NCBI GenBank assembly: GCA_009379915.1
Contig: WHSV01000010.1
Coordinates: forward strand, 1-58,928
Source: Actinomycetota bacterium
GTDB taxonomy: Bacteria; Actinomycetota; CADDZG01; WHSQ01
Length of the DNA stretch: 58,928 bases
Direction: 5' to 3'
The notes below the pieces were generated by a model. It had not been told where the DNA came from, made no database searches, and saw only the letters and a list, made by a program, of their open reading frames with translations. The position numbers and the translations under genes are program-made. Below, in pieces: positions 43,144-51,114 of the stretch (positions are counted from its first letter, which is position 1; each line of letters starts with the position of its first letter).

Positions 43144-44057
43144 TTGGGCCTCCAACTCGCAAGGGCGGTCCGGTCGGGTACCGCCGGCAACGAGAGCTGA
43201 GCTCGTGCCTCGGCCGGACTCGCCACCGATCGGCCGGACAACTGGACGAGGCGCGCGGCGGCTTCGATGAGATCACCGTTGGACTTCGCCATGGCGCCGT
43301 CCGGCAAATAGAAGTTGTCCTCGAGACCGACTCGAACGTTTCCTCCCAGCGCGGCGGCCGCCGCGACCATGCGCCACTGCTCCCGACCGATGGCGATGAC
43401 CTCCCAAGTGCTTACCTCGTCGGGCACCAGCTCGGCCATGTGTCCGAGCGTTCGAGCGTCGGCCGGCGCGCCTCCGAGCACACCCGTGATCAACGAGAAC
43501 TGAATAGGAGGCTCGATGAGGCCCATGTCGATGAGCGGAGCCACGTTTCCGATGTGTCCCGTGTCGAAGCACTCGCACTCGGGCTTGACGCCCGCGGAGT
43601 TCATCTTGTCGAGCAGATAAATGATCTCGGAGAACGGATTGGCGAACACGAAATCGAAGACGATCTGCTTGCGGCGGGGGGAGTACTTCGCATAGTTCAT
43701 AGAGCCCATGTTCAGAGCCCCAAGCTCCGGTCTGAGCGCGGTGATGTGGTGGACTCTTTCATCCATGGGGACGCCGACGGCCCCCGTGGAGTAGTTGATG
43801 ACGATGTCCGGCACCTCGGCGAGGATCGACTGCGTGATGGTTCGGTACTCCTCGATCCTGAAGCTCGGCGTGCCGTCCGGAAAGCGCGCGTGAATGTGGA
43901 CGACCGACGCCCCCGATTCGTAGGCTCGTTTCGCCTCGGCCGCGTAGTCCTCGGATGTGTACGGAATCGCCGGACACTGATCGCGGTTGGCGGCCACCCC
44001 GCTGATGGCACATGTGATCACGCAACCATCGTTGTTGAGTTCCCCGCTCACGCCCAT
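43140..44057 (-). CDS. BKACE-family beta-keto acid cleavage enzyme (DUF849)
   Basis: The protein (about 305 residues) belongs to the beta-keto acid cleavage family, first known from 3-keto-5-aminohexanoate cleavage in lysine fermentation. It condenses a beta-keto acid with acetyl-CoA to give acetoacetate and a new acyl-CoA. The zinc ligands are seen in VVHIHARFPDGTPS (His-x-His) and VRVGLEDNFYLPDG (Glu). INYSTGAVGVPMDER and ECFDTGHIGNV support the TIM-barrel assignment. The ATG at 44057 is chosen from length; an open frame to 44168 adds non-homologous residues. It heads an operon with the biotinyl protein, a hydratase and a LOG protein. The substrate is open. Confidence 0.88.
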   Translation of the reverse strand: MGVSGELNNDGCVITCAISGVAANRDQCPAIPYTSEDYAAEAKRAYESGASVVHIHARFPDGTPSFRIEEYRTITQSILAEVPDIVINYSTGAVGVPMDERVHHITALRPELGALNMGSMNYAKYSPRRKQIVFDFVFANPFSEIIYLLDKMNSAGVKPECECFDTGHIGNVAPLIDMGLIEPPIQFSLITGVLGGAPADARTLGHMAELVPDEVSTWEVIAIGREQWRMVAAAAALGGNVRVGLEDNFYLPDGAMAKSNGDLIEAAARLVQLSGRSVASPAEARAQLSLPAVPDRTALASWRPK

Positions 44058-44113
44058 GGCGAGCAGGCTACACAACGAGTTGGGGCCGAGGCTACGCCGG
44101 CGGCGCCGGGGTT

Positions 44114-44119
44114 TATGCT
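44114..44119 (+). promoter_or_regulatory. Candidate -10 box of upp
   Basis: TATGCT lies ten bases before the upp ATG at 44130, which has no ribosome-binding site, consistent with a leaderless or near-leaderless mRNA. The fit to TANNNT is good, but a -35 box is not clear. Confidence 0.35.
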
Positions 44120-44129
44120 GCCCGCCGAT

Positions 44130-44753
44130 ATGAGTGTGAAGGTAGTCGACCATCCGCTTGCAGCCCATCTACTGCTGGCCCTGCGCGACCGGACCACGCC
44201 CCCCGCGCTCTTCCGCACGATTACAAAACGCCTGACCACGCTGCTGATGATCGAGGCGACGAGGGACCTGCCGACGATCACCCGGACGGTCTCCACCCCG
44301 CTCGAGGAAGCGTCCGGGGAGACTCTCGCTCAGCCGATCGTGGCGGTACCCATCCTGCGGGCGGGTCTCGGCATGCTCGATGCGGTGGTCGAGCTGTTTC
44401 CCGAGGTACGGGTCGGCTACCTCGGCCTCGAGCGCGACGAGGCCACCTTCCAGCCGTCCGAGTACTACGCGAAATTGCCTCCGCTCGAGGACGCGACGAC
44501 GTTCGTGCTGGACCCGATGCTCGCCACAGGAGGCTCGGCGAGCGCAGCTCTCGAGTCGGTCAAGAAGGCGGGCGCCGCCGGCGTCCGTATGGTCTCGGTG
44601 GTGGCTGCCCCCGAGGGAGTGAAGCTCCTGCAGGACGATCATCCGGATGTCGACATCGTCACCGCGAGCCTCGATCGGCAGCTGAACTCGACCGCGTACA
44701 TACTGCCGGGGCTCGGCGACTTTGGAGACAGGCTCTTCGGCACCCAGCCCTAA
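44130..44753 (+). CDS. upp: Uracil phosphoribosyltransferase
   Basis: The enzyme converts uracil and PRPP to UMP. The start MSVKVVDHPLAAHLLLALRD matches the family N terminus. IVAVPILRAGLGMLDAV, the PRPP loop in VLDPMLATGGSASAAL, and the uracil-binding C terminus DRQLNSTAYILPGLGDFGDRLFGT are all typical. Length of 207 residues is normal. An in-frame ATG at 44115 is possible. It is divergent from the BKACE gene, and its stop codon overlaps the stop of the convergent hydrolase by four bases. It may work with the NCS2 permease at 4828 in uracil salvage. Confidence 0.95.
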   Translation: MSVKVVDHPLAAHLLLALRDRTTPPALFRTITKRLTTLLMIEATRDLPTITRTVSTPLEEASGETLAQPIVAVPILRAGLGMLDAVVELFPEVRVGYLGLERDEATFQPSEYYAKLPPLEDATTFVLDPMLATGGSASAALESVKKAGAAGVRMVSVVAAPEGVKLLQDDHPDVDIVTASLDRQLNSTAYILPGLGDFGDRLFGTQP

Positions 44754-45625
44754 GACCAGGGCTCGAGCATCTTCAGATAGGCCAGCATGTGCTCGGTCGT
44801 GGCCTCGGGCTGCTCCTGCTGAGTCCAGTGCCCGCAGTCGTCGACGACGACCCTCGTGAGGTTGGGCACGCGCTCCTCCATGCCCTCGGTCAGCCCCGGA
44901 TGCAAGACGGGGTCGTTCGCGGCACCGATCATCAGGCACTCGACCTCGATCCGAATCGAGTCGGGGTAGGCCATCAGCTCCCAATTGCGATCGACGTTGC
45001 GGTAGTACTCGAGCGGCGGTGTCATTGCCCCCACCGGCGAGAAGGCGTCGACGTAGACCTGCATGACCTCGTCCGTGAAGACCTCGGGATGTGTGGTCAC
45101 CGGTCCCTTGAAGAAGAGCTCGAGAGCGGCTCTCGTGTCGGCCTCGAAGAGCGCCTCGGGCTCGTCGCGTTTCTGGAACTCGAGGATGTAGGTGTGCTTG
45201 CTGCTCCCGCGTCTCCGCAGGTACTCGGTTGTAGGGATAGGAGGCAGGGGTAAGTCGGGAGTGTTGACTCCGATGACTCCGGCAACTCTCTCCGGATGCA
45301 GTCGCGCCAGCGGCCATGCGAGCAGCCCACCCCAGTCGTGGCCGGCGACCACCGCGCGCTCGGCCCCCAGGGCCTCGATGACTCCGGCGAGACACGCGCA
45401 CAGCCACACGACGTCGTAGGTGACGTCGGGCTTGTCGCTGCGGCCATATCCGGGCAGATCGATCGCAACGGCTCGAAAGCCGGCATCGGCGAGCGGTGTC
45501 ATCTGATTGCGCCACGAGTACGCCAGCTCGGGGAAGCCGTGACAGAGGAGCACGAGCGGGCCGTCGCCCTCCTCGACGTAGAAGACGCGAATGCCGGTGG
45601 TCACGGCGTAACCGCTGCGCATCAT
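44750..45625 (-). CDS. Epoxide-hydrolase-like alpha/beta hydrolase
   Basis: This 291-residue alpha/beta hydrolase has the epoxide hydrolase pattern: oxyanion motif HGFPELAYSWRNQ (HGxP), Asp nucleophile in GHDWGGLLAW (about residue 104) rather than a Ser, and catalytic His in VDDCGHWTQQEQP. The Tyr residues in the cap are plausible (EYLRRRGSS region). Related dehalogenases share the Asp but have Trp in place of the HGxP proline context, so epoxide hydrolase is the better call. The ATG at 45625 overlaps the K channel stop. Substrate is unknown. Confidence 0.85.
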   Translation of the reverse strand: MMRSGYAVTTGIRVFYVEEGDGPLVLLCHGFPELAYSWRNQMTPLADAGFRAVAIDLPGYGRSDKPDVTYDVVWLCACLAGVIEALGAERAVVAGHDWGGLLAWPLARLHPERVAGVIGVNTPDLPLPPIPTTEYLRRRGSSKHTYILEFQKRDEPEALFEADTRAALELFFKGPVTTHPEVFTDEVMQVYVDAFSPVGAMTPPLEYYRNVDRNWELMAYPDSIRIEVECLMIGAANDPVLHPGLTEGMEERVPNLTRVVVDDCGHWTQQEQPEATTEHMLAYLKMLEPWS

Positions 45626-46602
45626 TCCTCGACCGACCGCAGAGCTTCCTCGTCCCCAAGAAATATCAGGAGGTCGCCTGCCTCCACGCGCAGGTCGGGG
45701 TCGGGATTCGGCAGAACCTCTCCGTTCGAGCGGCGGATTGCAAGCGCCACGATATCGGGGGCCAGCTCGTTCAGCGTTCTGTCGATGAGCGTGGATCCCG
45801 ATTCGACCTGAATCTCGTCGAGACGCAACCCGGGCGCGTCCAAGGTCGCTACTTCGAGGTAGTCGACGACCCGAGGTCGCTGCGAGAGAAGGGCCATGTG
45901 CCGGCCACTCGTCACGTAGGGCGAGACCACGCGATCGGCTCCGGCCTTGTATAGACGGTCGGCGGCCGTTGCCTCGCTCGCCCTGGCAACGATGAAGATG
46001 TTCTCGTTGATGGAGCGAGCCACCAGGGTGATGAAGACGTTGACGGCATCCGAGTCCATCGCACACACCAGCCCCCTTGCGCGTTCGATCCCCGCGGAGC
46101 GAAGGACGACTTCGGACGACGGGTCACCGACGATGTAGTTGACACCATCCTGAAGCATCTGTTCCTCGAGATCCTCGAGTCCGTCTATAACGACGAAGGG
46201 AGCGCCATCGGCTTCGAACTCGCGCGCGGTCGTCCGGCCGACGCGCCCGTACGCACACACGATGAAGTGACCTCTTAGGTTGTCGATCCGCCTCTGCATT
46301 CGTCTCCTCCGAGATAAGACGGCGAACCGACCTTCGGCCAGAGCGCCGCCGAGCACCGTAAGTATGGCAATGAAGGTGGTTACGCCGAGAACCGCGATCG
46401 TCATGGTAAATACCTGCTCGACGCCGTCCAGGGTCCGTACGGGGTTGAAGCCCGCCGTCGTGACCGCGAGCGTCGTCATGTAAGCCGCGTCGATCGGTCC
46501 AAAGCCCAACGCCATGTAGCCGCCGATCCCGTACAGGAACAGGCCAACAATGACGGCGCCGAGAAGGACCAGTCTCCTTGCAAGGTCCGACGGTCGATTC
46601 AT
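45622..46602 (-). CDS. Two-TM potassium channel with RCK (TrkA-N/TrkA-C) domains and unusual filter
   Basis: The protein (326 residues) has two membrane helices around a pore loop, then an RCK domain: TrkA-N (GHFIVCAYGRVGRTTAREF; nucleotide-binding loop, about 110-225) and TrkA-C (about 245-325). This is the MthK type of ligand-gated K+ channel. The filter, normally TVGYGD, reads TTAGFNP (in VTTAGFNPVRTL), with Ala for Val, Phe for Tyr and no Asp, so selectivity may differ. It starts ten bases after the carboxyltransferase gene and overlaps the hydrolase, which makes its place in a metabolic operon odd. Confidence 0.86.
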   Translation of the reverse strand: MNRPSDLARRLVLLGAVIVGLFLYGIGGYMALGFGPIDAAYMTTLAVTTAGFNPVRTLDGVEQVFTMTIAVLGVTTFIAILTVLGGALAEGRFAVLSRRRRMQRRIDNLRGHFIVCAYGRVGRTTAREFEADGAPFVVIDGLEDLEEQMLQDGVNYIVGDPSSEVVLRSAGIERARGLVCAMDSDAVNVFITLVARSINENIFIVARASEATAADRLYKAGADRVVSPYVTSGRHMALLSQRPRVVDYLEVATLDAPGLRLDEIQVESGSTLIDRTLNELAPDIVALAIRRSNGEVLPNPDPDLRVEAGDLLIFLGDEEALRSVEE

Positions 46603-46611
46603 GGCACGCCC

Positions 46612-48225
46612 CTAGACCGGGAGCACTCCGTGCTTGCGCCACGGGCGTTCGACGTGCTTGTTGGCAGACTGCTCGAGCCCCCGAGCGATGACCGAGCGTG
46701 TGTCGGCGGGATCGACGAGGTCGTCCAGGAAGGCCCAACCCGCGGCCACGTAGGGCGAAATCTGATCGCGGATCATGTGCACCATGTTGTTGCGCGCGTC
46801 GTTCCGCTCCTCCTCGGGCATCGCTTCGATCTGCTTTCTAAAGATGATGTTGACGGCGCCCTCCGGTCCCATCACCGAGATCTCCGCCGTAGGCCAGCCG
46901 ACGATGACGTCGGGCTCGTACGCGCGTCCGTTCATCACGTAGTAGCCGGCGCCGTAGCCCTTGCGCGTCACGACCGTGATCTTCGGCACCGTAGCCTCGG
47001 CGACCGCGAAAAGCATCTTGGACCCGTGGCGGATGATGCCCTGCTTCTCGACCGCGCTGCCGACCAGGAAGCCGGGGCAGTCCATCAGGAAGATAAGGGG
47101 AACGTGAAACGCATCGCACAACCAGACGAACCGAGCCGCCTTGTCCGCCGCGTTAACGTCTATCGCGCCGCCGAGGAACTTCGGTTGGTTCGCCACGATC
47201 CCAACAGGTCGTCCTCCGAAACGAGCAAAGCCCGTGACCAGGTTCCGCGCCCAGTCGGGTTTCATCGGAAAGAAATGACCGTCGTCCACGAGCGTATCGA
47301 TCACTTCGTGAACGTCGTAGGCCTGCCTGGGATTGGCCGGCACGATGTCGTACAGCTCCTCGGTTCGGCGATCGATCGGGTCGGTGGTCTCGACGATCGG
47401 CGGCTTCTCGAGATTCGAAGACGGAAAGAAGCCGAGGTACGACTTGATGGATTCGACGCAGGCCTCGTCGTCCGGCACCTCGAGATCCGCGACCCCCGAC
47501 ACCTTGCAGTGGACTTTGCTCCCGCCCATCTCCTCTGCGGTGACGTCTTCGCCGACCGCCGCTTTCACGAGATGGGGGCCGGCCAGAGCCATGTTCGAGT
47601 TGCCCTTCACCATCGGGACGAAGTCGGCGAGGCCGGGGATGTAGGCGGTGCCCGCCGCACCCGGCCCCATCATGGCCGCGACCTGGGGTACTACGCCGCT
47701 CATGGCGACCTCCTCCTTGAAGAGGTCGCCGGTGGCGGCGAACATCGAGCCCGTGGCCTCCTGGATGCGAGCTCCCGCCGAGTCGATGAGCCAGACGAGC
47801 GGAATCCGTTGTTTGAGTGCGAGTCGGCGCATGCGACTCGCCTTGATCTCCGTGACCTGTCCCATCGATCCGGCCATGACCGTGAAGTCGTAGGCGATTG
47901 CGGCCACCTTGCGGCCGTCGACCTCGCCGACTCCCGTCACCACGCCATCGGCAGGGGTGACCTTCCCCTGCATGGAAGGTGACTGGGACTGATGGTGAGC
48001 GAGCAATCCCACCTCGACGAAGGTCCCCTCGTCGAACAGAAGATCGACGCGTTCCCTCGCGGTCAGTTTGTTTTGTGAATGCTGGCGCTGGACCCGCTCG
48101 GTGCCGCCCATCTCGAGATGCTTCGCCCGCTTCTCGCCGAGGGTTTGGACGTGTGTCCGCATGTCCGGGCCGTCGTAGGTATAGCTGACCGCTTCGCGTT
48201 CGGCCTGCGGCCGTTCGTCCTTCAT
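46612..48225 (-). CDS. Acyl-CoA carboxylase carboxyltransferase (beta) subunit
   Basis: This 537-residue carboxyltransferase is of the propionyl/methylmalonyl/acetyl-CoA carboxylase beta class, which moves CO2 from carboxybiotin to an acyl-CoA. N- and C-terminal crotonase-like halves are complete: LTARERVDLLFDEGTFVEVGLLA, LIDSAGARIQEATG, MMGPGAAGTAYIPGLADF, and FVWLCDAFHVPLIFLMDCPGF, PKITVVTRKGYGAGYYVMNGR. The last 90 residues match the family end. The ATG at 48225 follows GGGAGG. A biotinyl carrier lies at 42928 in a neighbouring operon; the biotin carboxylase is elsewhere. The specific acyl-CoA cannot be told. Confidence 0.94.
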   Translation of the reverse strand: MKDERPQAEREAVSYTYDGPDMRTHVQTLGEKRAKHLEMGGTERVQRQHSQNKLTARERVDLLFDEGTFVEVGLLAHHQSQSPSMQGKVTPADGVVTGVGEVDGRKVAAIAYDFTVMAGSMGQVTEIKASRMRRLALKQRIPLVWLIDSAGARIQEATGSMFAATGDLFKEEVAMSGVVPQVAAMMGPGAAGTAYIPGLADFVPMVKGNSNMALAGPHLVKAAVGEDVTAEEMGGSKVHCKVSGVADLEVPDDEACVESIKSYLGFFPSSNLEKPPIVETTDPIDRRTEELYDIVPANPRQAYDVHEVIDTLVDDGHFFPMKPDWARNLVTGFARFGGRPVGIVANQPKFLGGAIDVNAADKAARFVWLCDAFHVPLIFLMDCPGFLVGSAVEKQGIIRHGSKMLFAVAEATVPKITVVTRKGYGAGYYVMNGRAYEPDVIVGWPTAEISVMGPEGAVNIIFRKQIEAMPEEERNDARNNMVHMIRDQISPYVAAGWAFLDDLVDPADTRSVIARGLEQSANKHVERPWRKHGVLPV

Positions 48226-48310
48226 CCTGCCTCCCGATGGGGCCCTTCGCCGGCGATGTGCCGAAGTCTGCCCGGGCCTGCTGGCCCACAAGATATCGGG
48301 TGTCCGCGGG

Positions 48311-49090
48311 TCAGCGGGCCTTCCATTCGGGCGCGCGTTCTTGCAGGAAGGCGCTCACGCCCTCGGCCGTGTCCTCGCTTTGCAGGCAGACGGTCAACAT
48401 GCCCGCTAGGTACTCAAGCGACTCGTCGAAGTCCATGTCCTCGGAACGGTAGAACGAACGCTTGCCGAGCGCGGCGATCAGCGGGCTCTTCGACGCGAGT
48501 GACTGGGTAAGCTCTGCCACGGCGCCGTCGAGTTCTTCGCGCTCGACGACGCGGTTCACGAAGCCCCATCGTTCGCCTTCGGGGGCGCTCAATCGCCTGC
48601 CCGTCAGCATGAGCTCGAGGGCGAGCTTTCGCGGCACGTCACGTTGTATCACGGCGGTGATCATGAACGGCCAGAGCCCGAGGTCGATCTCGGGTGTGCC
48701 CATGGCCGCGTCGGCGCTGGCGACTACGAGATCGCACGCGAGCATCAGACCGAACCCACCGGCGAGCGCGTGACCGTTGACGCGCGCCATGATTGGGAGG
48801 CGAGATCTGCGCATCTGTTGGAAGAGCTCGCCCACCTCCGCCCTCGAGAAGTGCTGCGAAACGGCCCCCTCGGAGTTCATCGCTCCCAGGTCGCCGCCCG
48901 CGCAGAAGGCCTTGTCCCCGGACCCCGTGAGCACCACAACCGTCACCGAGTCATCGGCTTCGGCGCGCGCCAGAGACTCGGATAGAGCGCGGGTCACCTC
49001 GGGACTGATCGCGTTGCGCCGTTCCGGCCGGTTGATCGTGATGGTAGCCACCGGACCGACGGTCCGGTATAGGACGACCTCGTCCGTCAC
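48311..49090 (-). CDS. Enoyl-CoA hydratase/isomerase family protein
   Basis: This 259-residue crotonase has INRPERRNAISPEVTRAL, the oxyanion-hole motif FCAGGDLGAMNSEG and VNGHALAGGFGLMLACDLVVASADA. At the second Glu position it reads DLGLWPFMITAVIQRDVPR, again not the standard Glu-rich context, so a hydratase reaction is not assured. It starts 25 bases after the upstream gene at 49116, and the carboxyltransferase starts 85 bases after its stop. It is a different paralogue from the one at 42152, with limited identity. Confidence 0.9.
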   Translation of the reverse strand: MTDEVVLYRTVGPVATITINRPERRNAISPEVTRALSESLARAEADDSVTVVVLTGSGDKAFCAGGDLGAMNSEGAVSQHFSRAEVGELFQQMRRSRLPIMARVNGHALAGGFGLMLACDLVVASADAAMGTPEIDLGLWPFMITAVIQRDVPRKLALELMLTGRRLSAPEGERWGFVNRVVEREELDGAVAELTQSLASKSPLIAALGKRSFYRSEDMDFDESLEYLAGMLTVCLQSEDTAEGVSAFLQERAPEWKAR

Positions 49091-49115
49091 CTCGTGATGA
49101 CCAGCTCTTGTTCGG

Positions 49116-49748
49116 TCATTTCGTCTGGGCGCGCGATCTCAGTATCTCGAGGACCGCCTTGGAGTCGTCGTCTGACACGATCTCGCCCTGCTGCGACGTG
49201 ACCGCGCCACCTCCCATCGCCCGGCGAAGGTTCTCTTCGCTCCGCTTCAGCGATTCCTCTGCGGCCCGCAACCTGATTCTCAGGTCCTCCTCGCGCGCAT
49301 TGGCGGAATCGACCTCCCGCTCGAGTTGCGCGATTCGATCGCGCAGAGCCCGCGCCTCCGCGTCGAAGGCCTCAACCTGCGCGGTTCGCAGACCATCATC
49401 GCGCGCCAACTCGAGAAGTCGGTCGACCATGGCGCGTCCGATCTCGTCGTAGGTGAAGGCTCCCCGCTTGCTCTGACGGCTGGGCAGGCTTGCCTCGGCG
49501 TCTTCGAGCTTCACCGGCTCGGTCGAGAAAATGGTGACGACGGTGTCTCGGCCCCGTCGCCCGCGTTGGACGACCTCGATCCGACCCAGTTCCTCCAGCA
49601 GCTTGACGGCCTCCGCGGTGCGTACAGAGTTCAGTCCTGCCTCCGCCGCAACGTCGCGTAGCTTGCCTTCAAAGGCTCCATTGTTGGAGGACTCGGCAAG
49701 CCCTGCGAGAAGTCTGCTCGCAAGTTGATGGAGATTGGTCCGGGCCAT
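49116..49748 (-). CDS. Winged-helix plus coiled-coil protein of unknown function
   Basis: This 210-residue soluble protein has an N-terminal part (about 1-80) that reads as a winged helix: LHQLASRLLAGLAE, then GKLRDVAAEAGLNSVRTAEAVKLLEELGRIEVVQRGRRG. A long coiled coil follows at about 110-180 (ALRDRIAQLEREVDSANAREEDLRIRLRAAEESLKRSEENL). The ATG at 49748 has AAAGGA upstream. It may be a DNA-binding or scaffold protein. It is divergent from nothing; the BldC gene ends 143 bases away on the same strand. The family was not recognised. Confidence 0.7.
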   Translation of the reverse strand: MARTNLHQLASRLLAGLAESSNNGAFEGKLRDVAAEAGLNSVRTAEAVKLLEELGRIEVVQRGRRGRDTVVTIFSTEPVKLEDAEASLPSRQSKRGAFTYDEIGRAMVDRLLELARDDGLRTAQVEAFDAEARALRDRIAQLEREVDSANAREEDLRIRLRAAEESLKRSEENLRRAMGGGAVTSQQGEIVSDDDSKAVLEILRSRAQTK

Positions 49749-49832
49749 GTTGCGGTTCCTTTACGGCCAAATCGTCGCGGCTAAGGATGGAGAAGGCCAG
49801 TCGTCGAGGTGACCGATGACCACCTGAAATCC

Positions 49833-49850
49833 TATACAGGCCCAGGTATA
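49833..49850. promoter_or_regulatory. TATAC-N8-GTATA inverted repeat
   Basis: TATAC and GTATA form a 5-bp inverted repeat with eight bases between, about 85 bases upstream of the winged-helix gene start. The AT-rich run aagttcaaaaaagttg lies beside it. Candidate promoter/operator; the protein is unknown. Confidence 0.3.
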
Positions 49851-49891
49851 AGTTCAAAAAAGTTGTGCGGCCCGTGTCCGAGGATCGGCAA

Positions 49892-50098
49892 TTAGAAGAC
49901 GGTCGTTCTCCGAGCGACCTCGTCCACCGCGCTACGAGGGAACCGGCGATGCCCGCCAAGAGTCAGGATGTGCGGGATTCGTCCGTCCTTGGCCCATCGG
50001 GCCACGGTCTTGGGCGACACCCTGAGGATCTTCGCGGCCTCGCCCGTGGTGATGTAGATGTCTTCCGATGAGTATGGATCGTTCTGGGATTTGTCCAA
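49892..50098 (-). CDS. bldC: BldC-like MerR-fold DNA-binding protein
   Basis: This 68-residue protein is almost all one MerR/excisionase-type winged helix: IYITTGEAAKILRVSPKTVARWAKDGRIPHILTLGGHRRFPRSAVDEV. The pattern PKTV-RWAK-G-------TLGGHRR is that of BldC, the small developmental regulator of Streptomyces that binds DNA as head-to-tail oligomers. The start is TTG at 50098, with AGGGGAG before it. It lies 93 bases downstream of the rsrA-like gene. With a BldD homologue in the same window, the organism carries two classical developmental regulators, though development itself need not be present. Confidence 0.88.
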   Translation of the reverse strand: MDKSQNDPYSSEDIYITTGEAAKILRVSPKTVARWAKDGRIPHILTLGGHRRFPRSAVDEVARRTTVF

Positions 50099-50191
50099 CC
50101 TACTCCCCTACCTTTTTGTTCGTCCTGACTCGATTGTACGCAGTCGGACTTCATAGTAATAGGGAGTTGCTGGAAATGATTAGGAGATGAG

Positions 50192-50428
50192 TTACCGAGT
50201 TTCGTCCAGCAATGAGCTGATTTTCAGCCTCAGGCTCTCGGGACAGGGCTGGCACCCTTTGAGGCGGGCCACGAGCGTGGAGACCTCGCCCTCGAGCCCC
50301 ACCCGTTCGTAGCAGGGGGCGCAGTCCTCGAGGTGGCGCTTGATCTCGTGACGCTCGCTGACCGAAAGCAGCTCGCCGTCGAGAAAGAGGTAGGCCCGTT
50401 CAAGGGTCTCTCGACATCGTTCCTTCAT
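50192..50428 (-). CDS. rsrA: RsrA-like redox-sensing zinc anti-sigma factor
   Basis: This 78-residue ZAS-type anti-sigma factor has the zinc motif RHLEDCAPC (His32-x3-Cys36-x2-Cys39). Cys5 and the pair Cys59/Cys62 (GCQPC) stand where RsrA has its other redox-active cysteines. RsrA loses zinc and releases sigma-R when cysteines form disulfides. LERAYLFLDGEL is the typical N-terminal helix. The ATG at 50428 lies 29 bases after the sigma stop, so the two are one operon. In mycothiol-making Actinomycetota this pair controls thiol homeostasis. Confidence 0.9.
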   Translation of the reverse strand: MKERCRETLERAYLFLDGELLSVSERHEIKRHLEDCAPCYERVGLEGEVSTLVARLKGCQPCPESLRLKISSLLDETR

Positions 50429-50457
50429 GATTGGCGCATACCTATAGCCACATCTTC

Positions 50458-51114
50458 CTAGTCCCCCGTCTTCGATTGCTGGTTGCTGCTCTCGTTCCGG
50501 CTGCTCTGGTTTCCTGAGCCGTCTGCGCCCTTGACGATTCCCCGGTCTCGGGCTAATTCCCACAACCTCTTCTGCAGCGCTTTTCTTCCCCGATGGAGCC
50601 GAGACATCACGGTCCCCATGGGCACGTCCATGATCTCCGCCATCTCTGCGTAGCTGAAGCCCTCGATGTCGCTAAGGACCACGGCCAGCCTGAACTGCTC
50701 GGGCAGGTCGTCGATCGCATCGATGATGTCCGAGTCCACCAGCGAGTCCAGGACGATGGACTCGGGAGTAGCTTCGAACTGGGTGTCGTGACTCTTTAGT
50801 TCCTGATAGAGGTCGAACTCCTCGACCTCGTCGGCGCTCACCTTTTGTGGCTCGCGCTGACGCTTTCTGTAGGTGTTGATGTAGGCGTTGGTGAGGATCC
50901 GGAACAACCACGCCTTCAGATTGGTGCCGGCCTCGAAGCGATCGAATGCCCGGTAGGCGCGCAGCATCGTCTCCTGAACGAGGTCCTCTGCGTCCTGGGG
51001 GTTGCGGGTCATTCGGAGCGCGGCGCCGTAGAGCGAGTCCAGAAGCGGAAGGGCATCCGCCTGGAAGCGCCGTCGTTCGTCTTCGGTGAGGTCGACCGGA
51101 GAGGCGTCAGCCAC
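50458..51114 (-). CDS. sigR: ECF sigma factor, SigR/SigH (thiol-oxidative stress) group
   Basis: This 218-residue ECF factor has region 2 ([62 protein letters not shown]) and region 4 ([44 protein letters not shown]). Both match sigma-R/SigH, whose regulon covers thioredoxins and mycothiol genes. The GTG start at 51114 follows GGGAGGG and overlaps the ddl stop by eight bases, so the factor is coupled to cell-wall synthesis. Its usual -10/-35 (GGAAT-N18-GTT) was not found just upstream. The Ser/Asn-rich tail of about 25 residues is extra. Confidence 0.92.
   Translation of the reverse strand: MADASPVDLTEDERRRFQADALPLLDSLYGAALRMTRNPQDAEDLVQETMLRAYRAFDRFEAGTNLKAWLFRILTNAYINTYRKRQREPQKVSADEVEEFDLYQELKSHDTQFEATPESIVLDSLVDSDIIDAIDDLPEQFRLAVVLSDIEGFSYAEMAEIMDVPMGTVMSRLHRGRKALQKRLWELARDRGIVKGADGSGNQSSRNESSNQQSKTGD

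Noticed and set aside
43440-44129. The upstream part of a long plus-strand frame that ends in upp
   Set aside because: It is antisense to the BKACE gene and unrelated to uracil phosphoribosyltransferase, whose N terminus is at 44130.
46612-48225. Sodium-pumping decarboxylase alpha subunit
   Set aside because: The gene lacks the membrane partner genes of decarboxylases, and the sequence fits the acyl-CoA carboxylase beta class equally well. The general carboxyltransferase call is kept.
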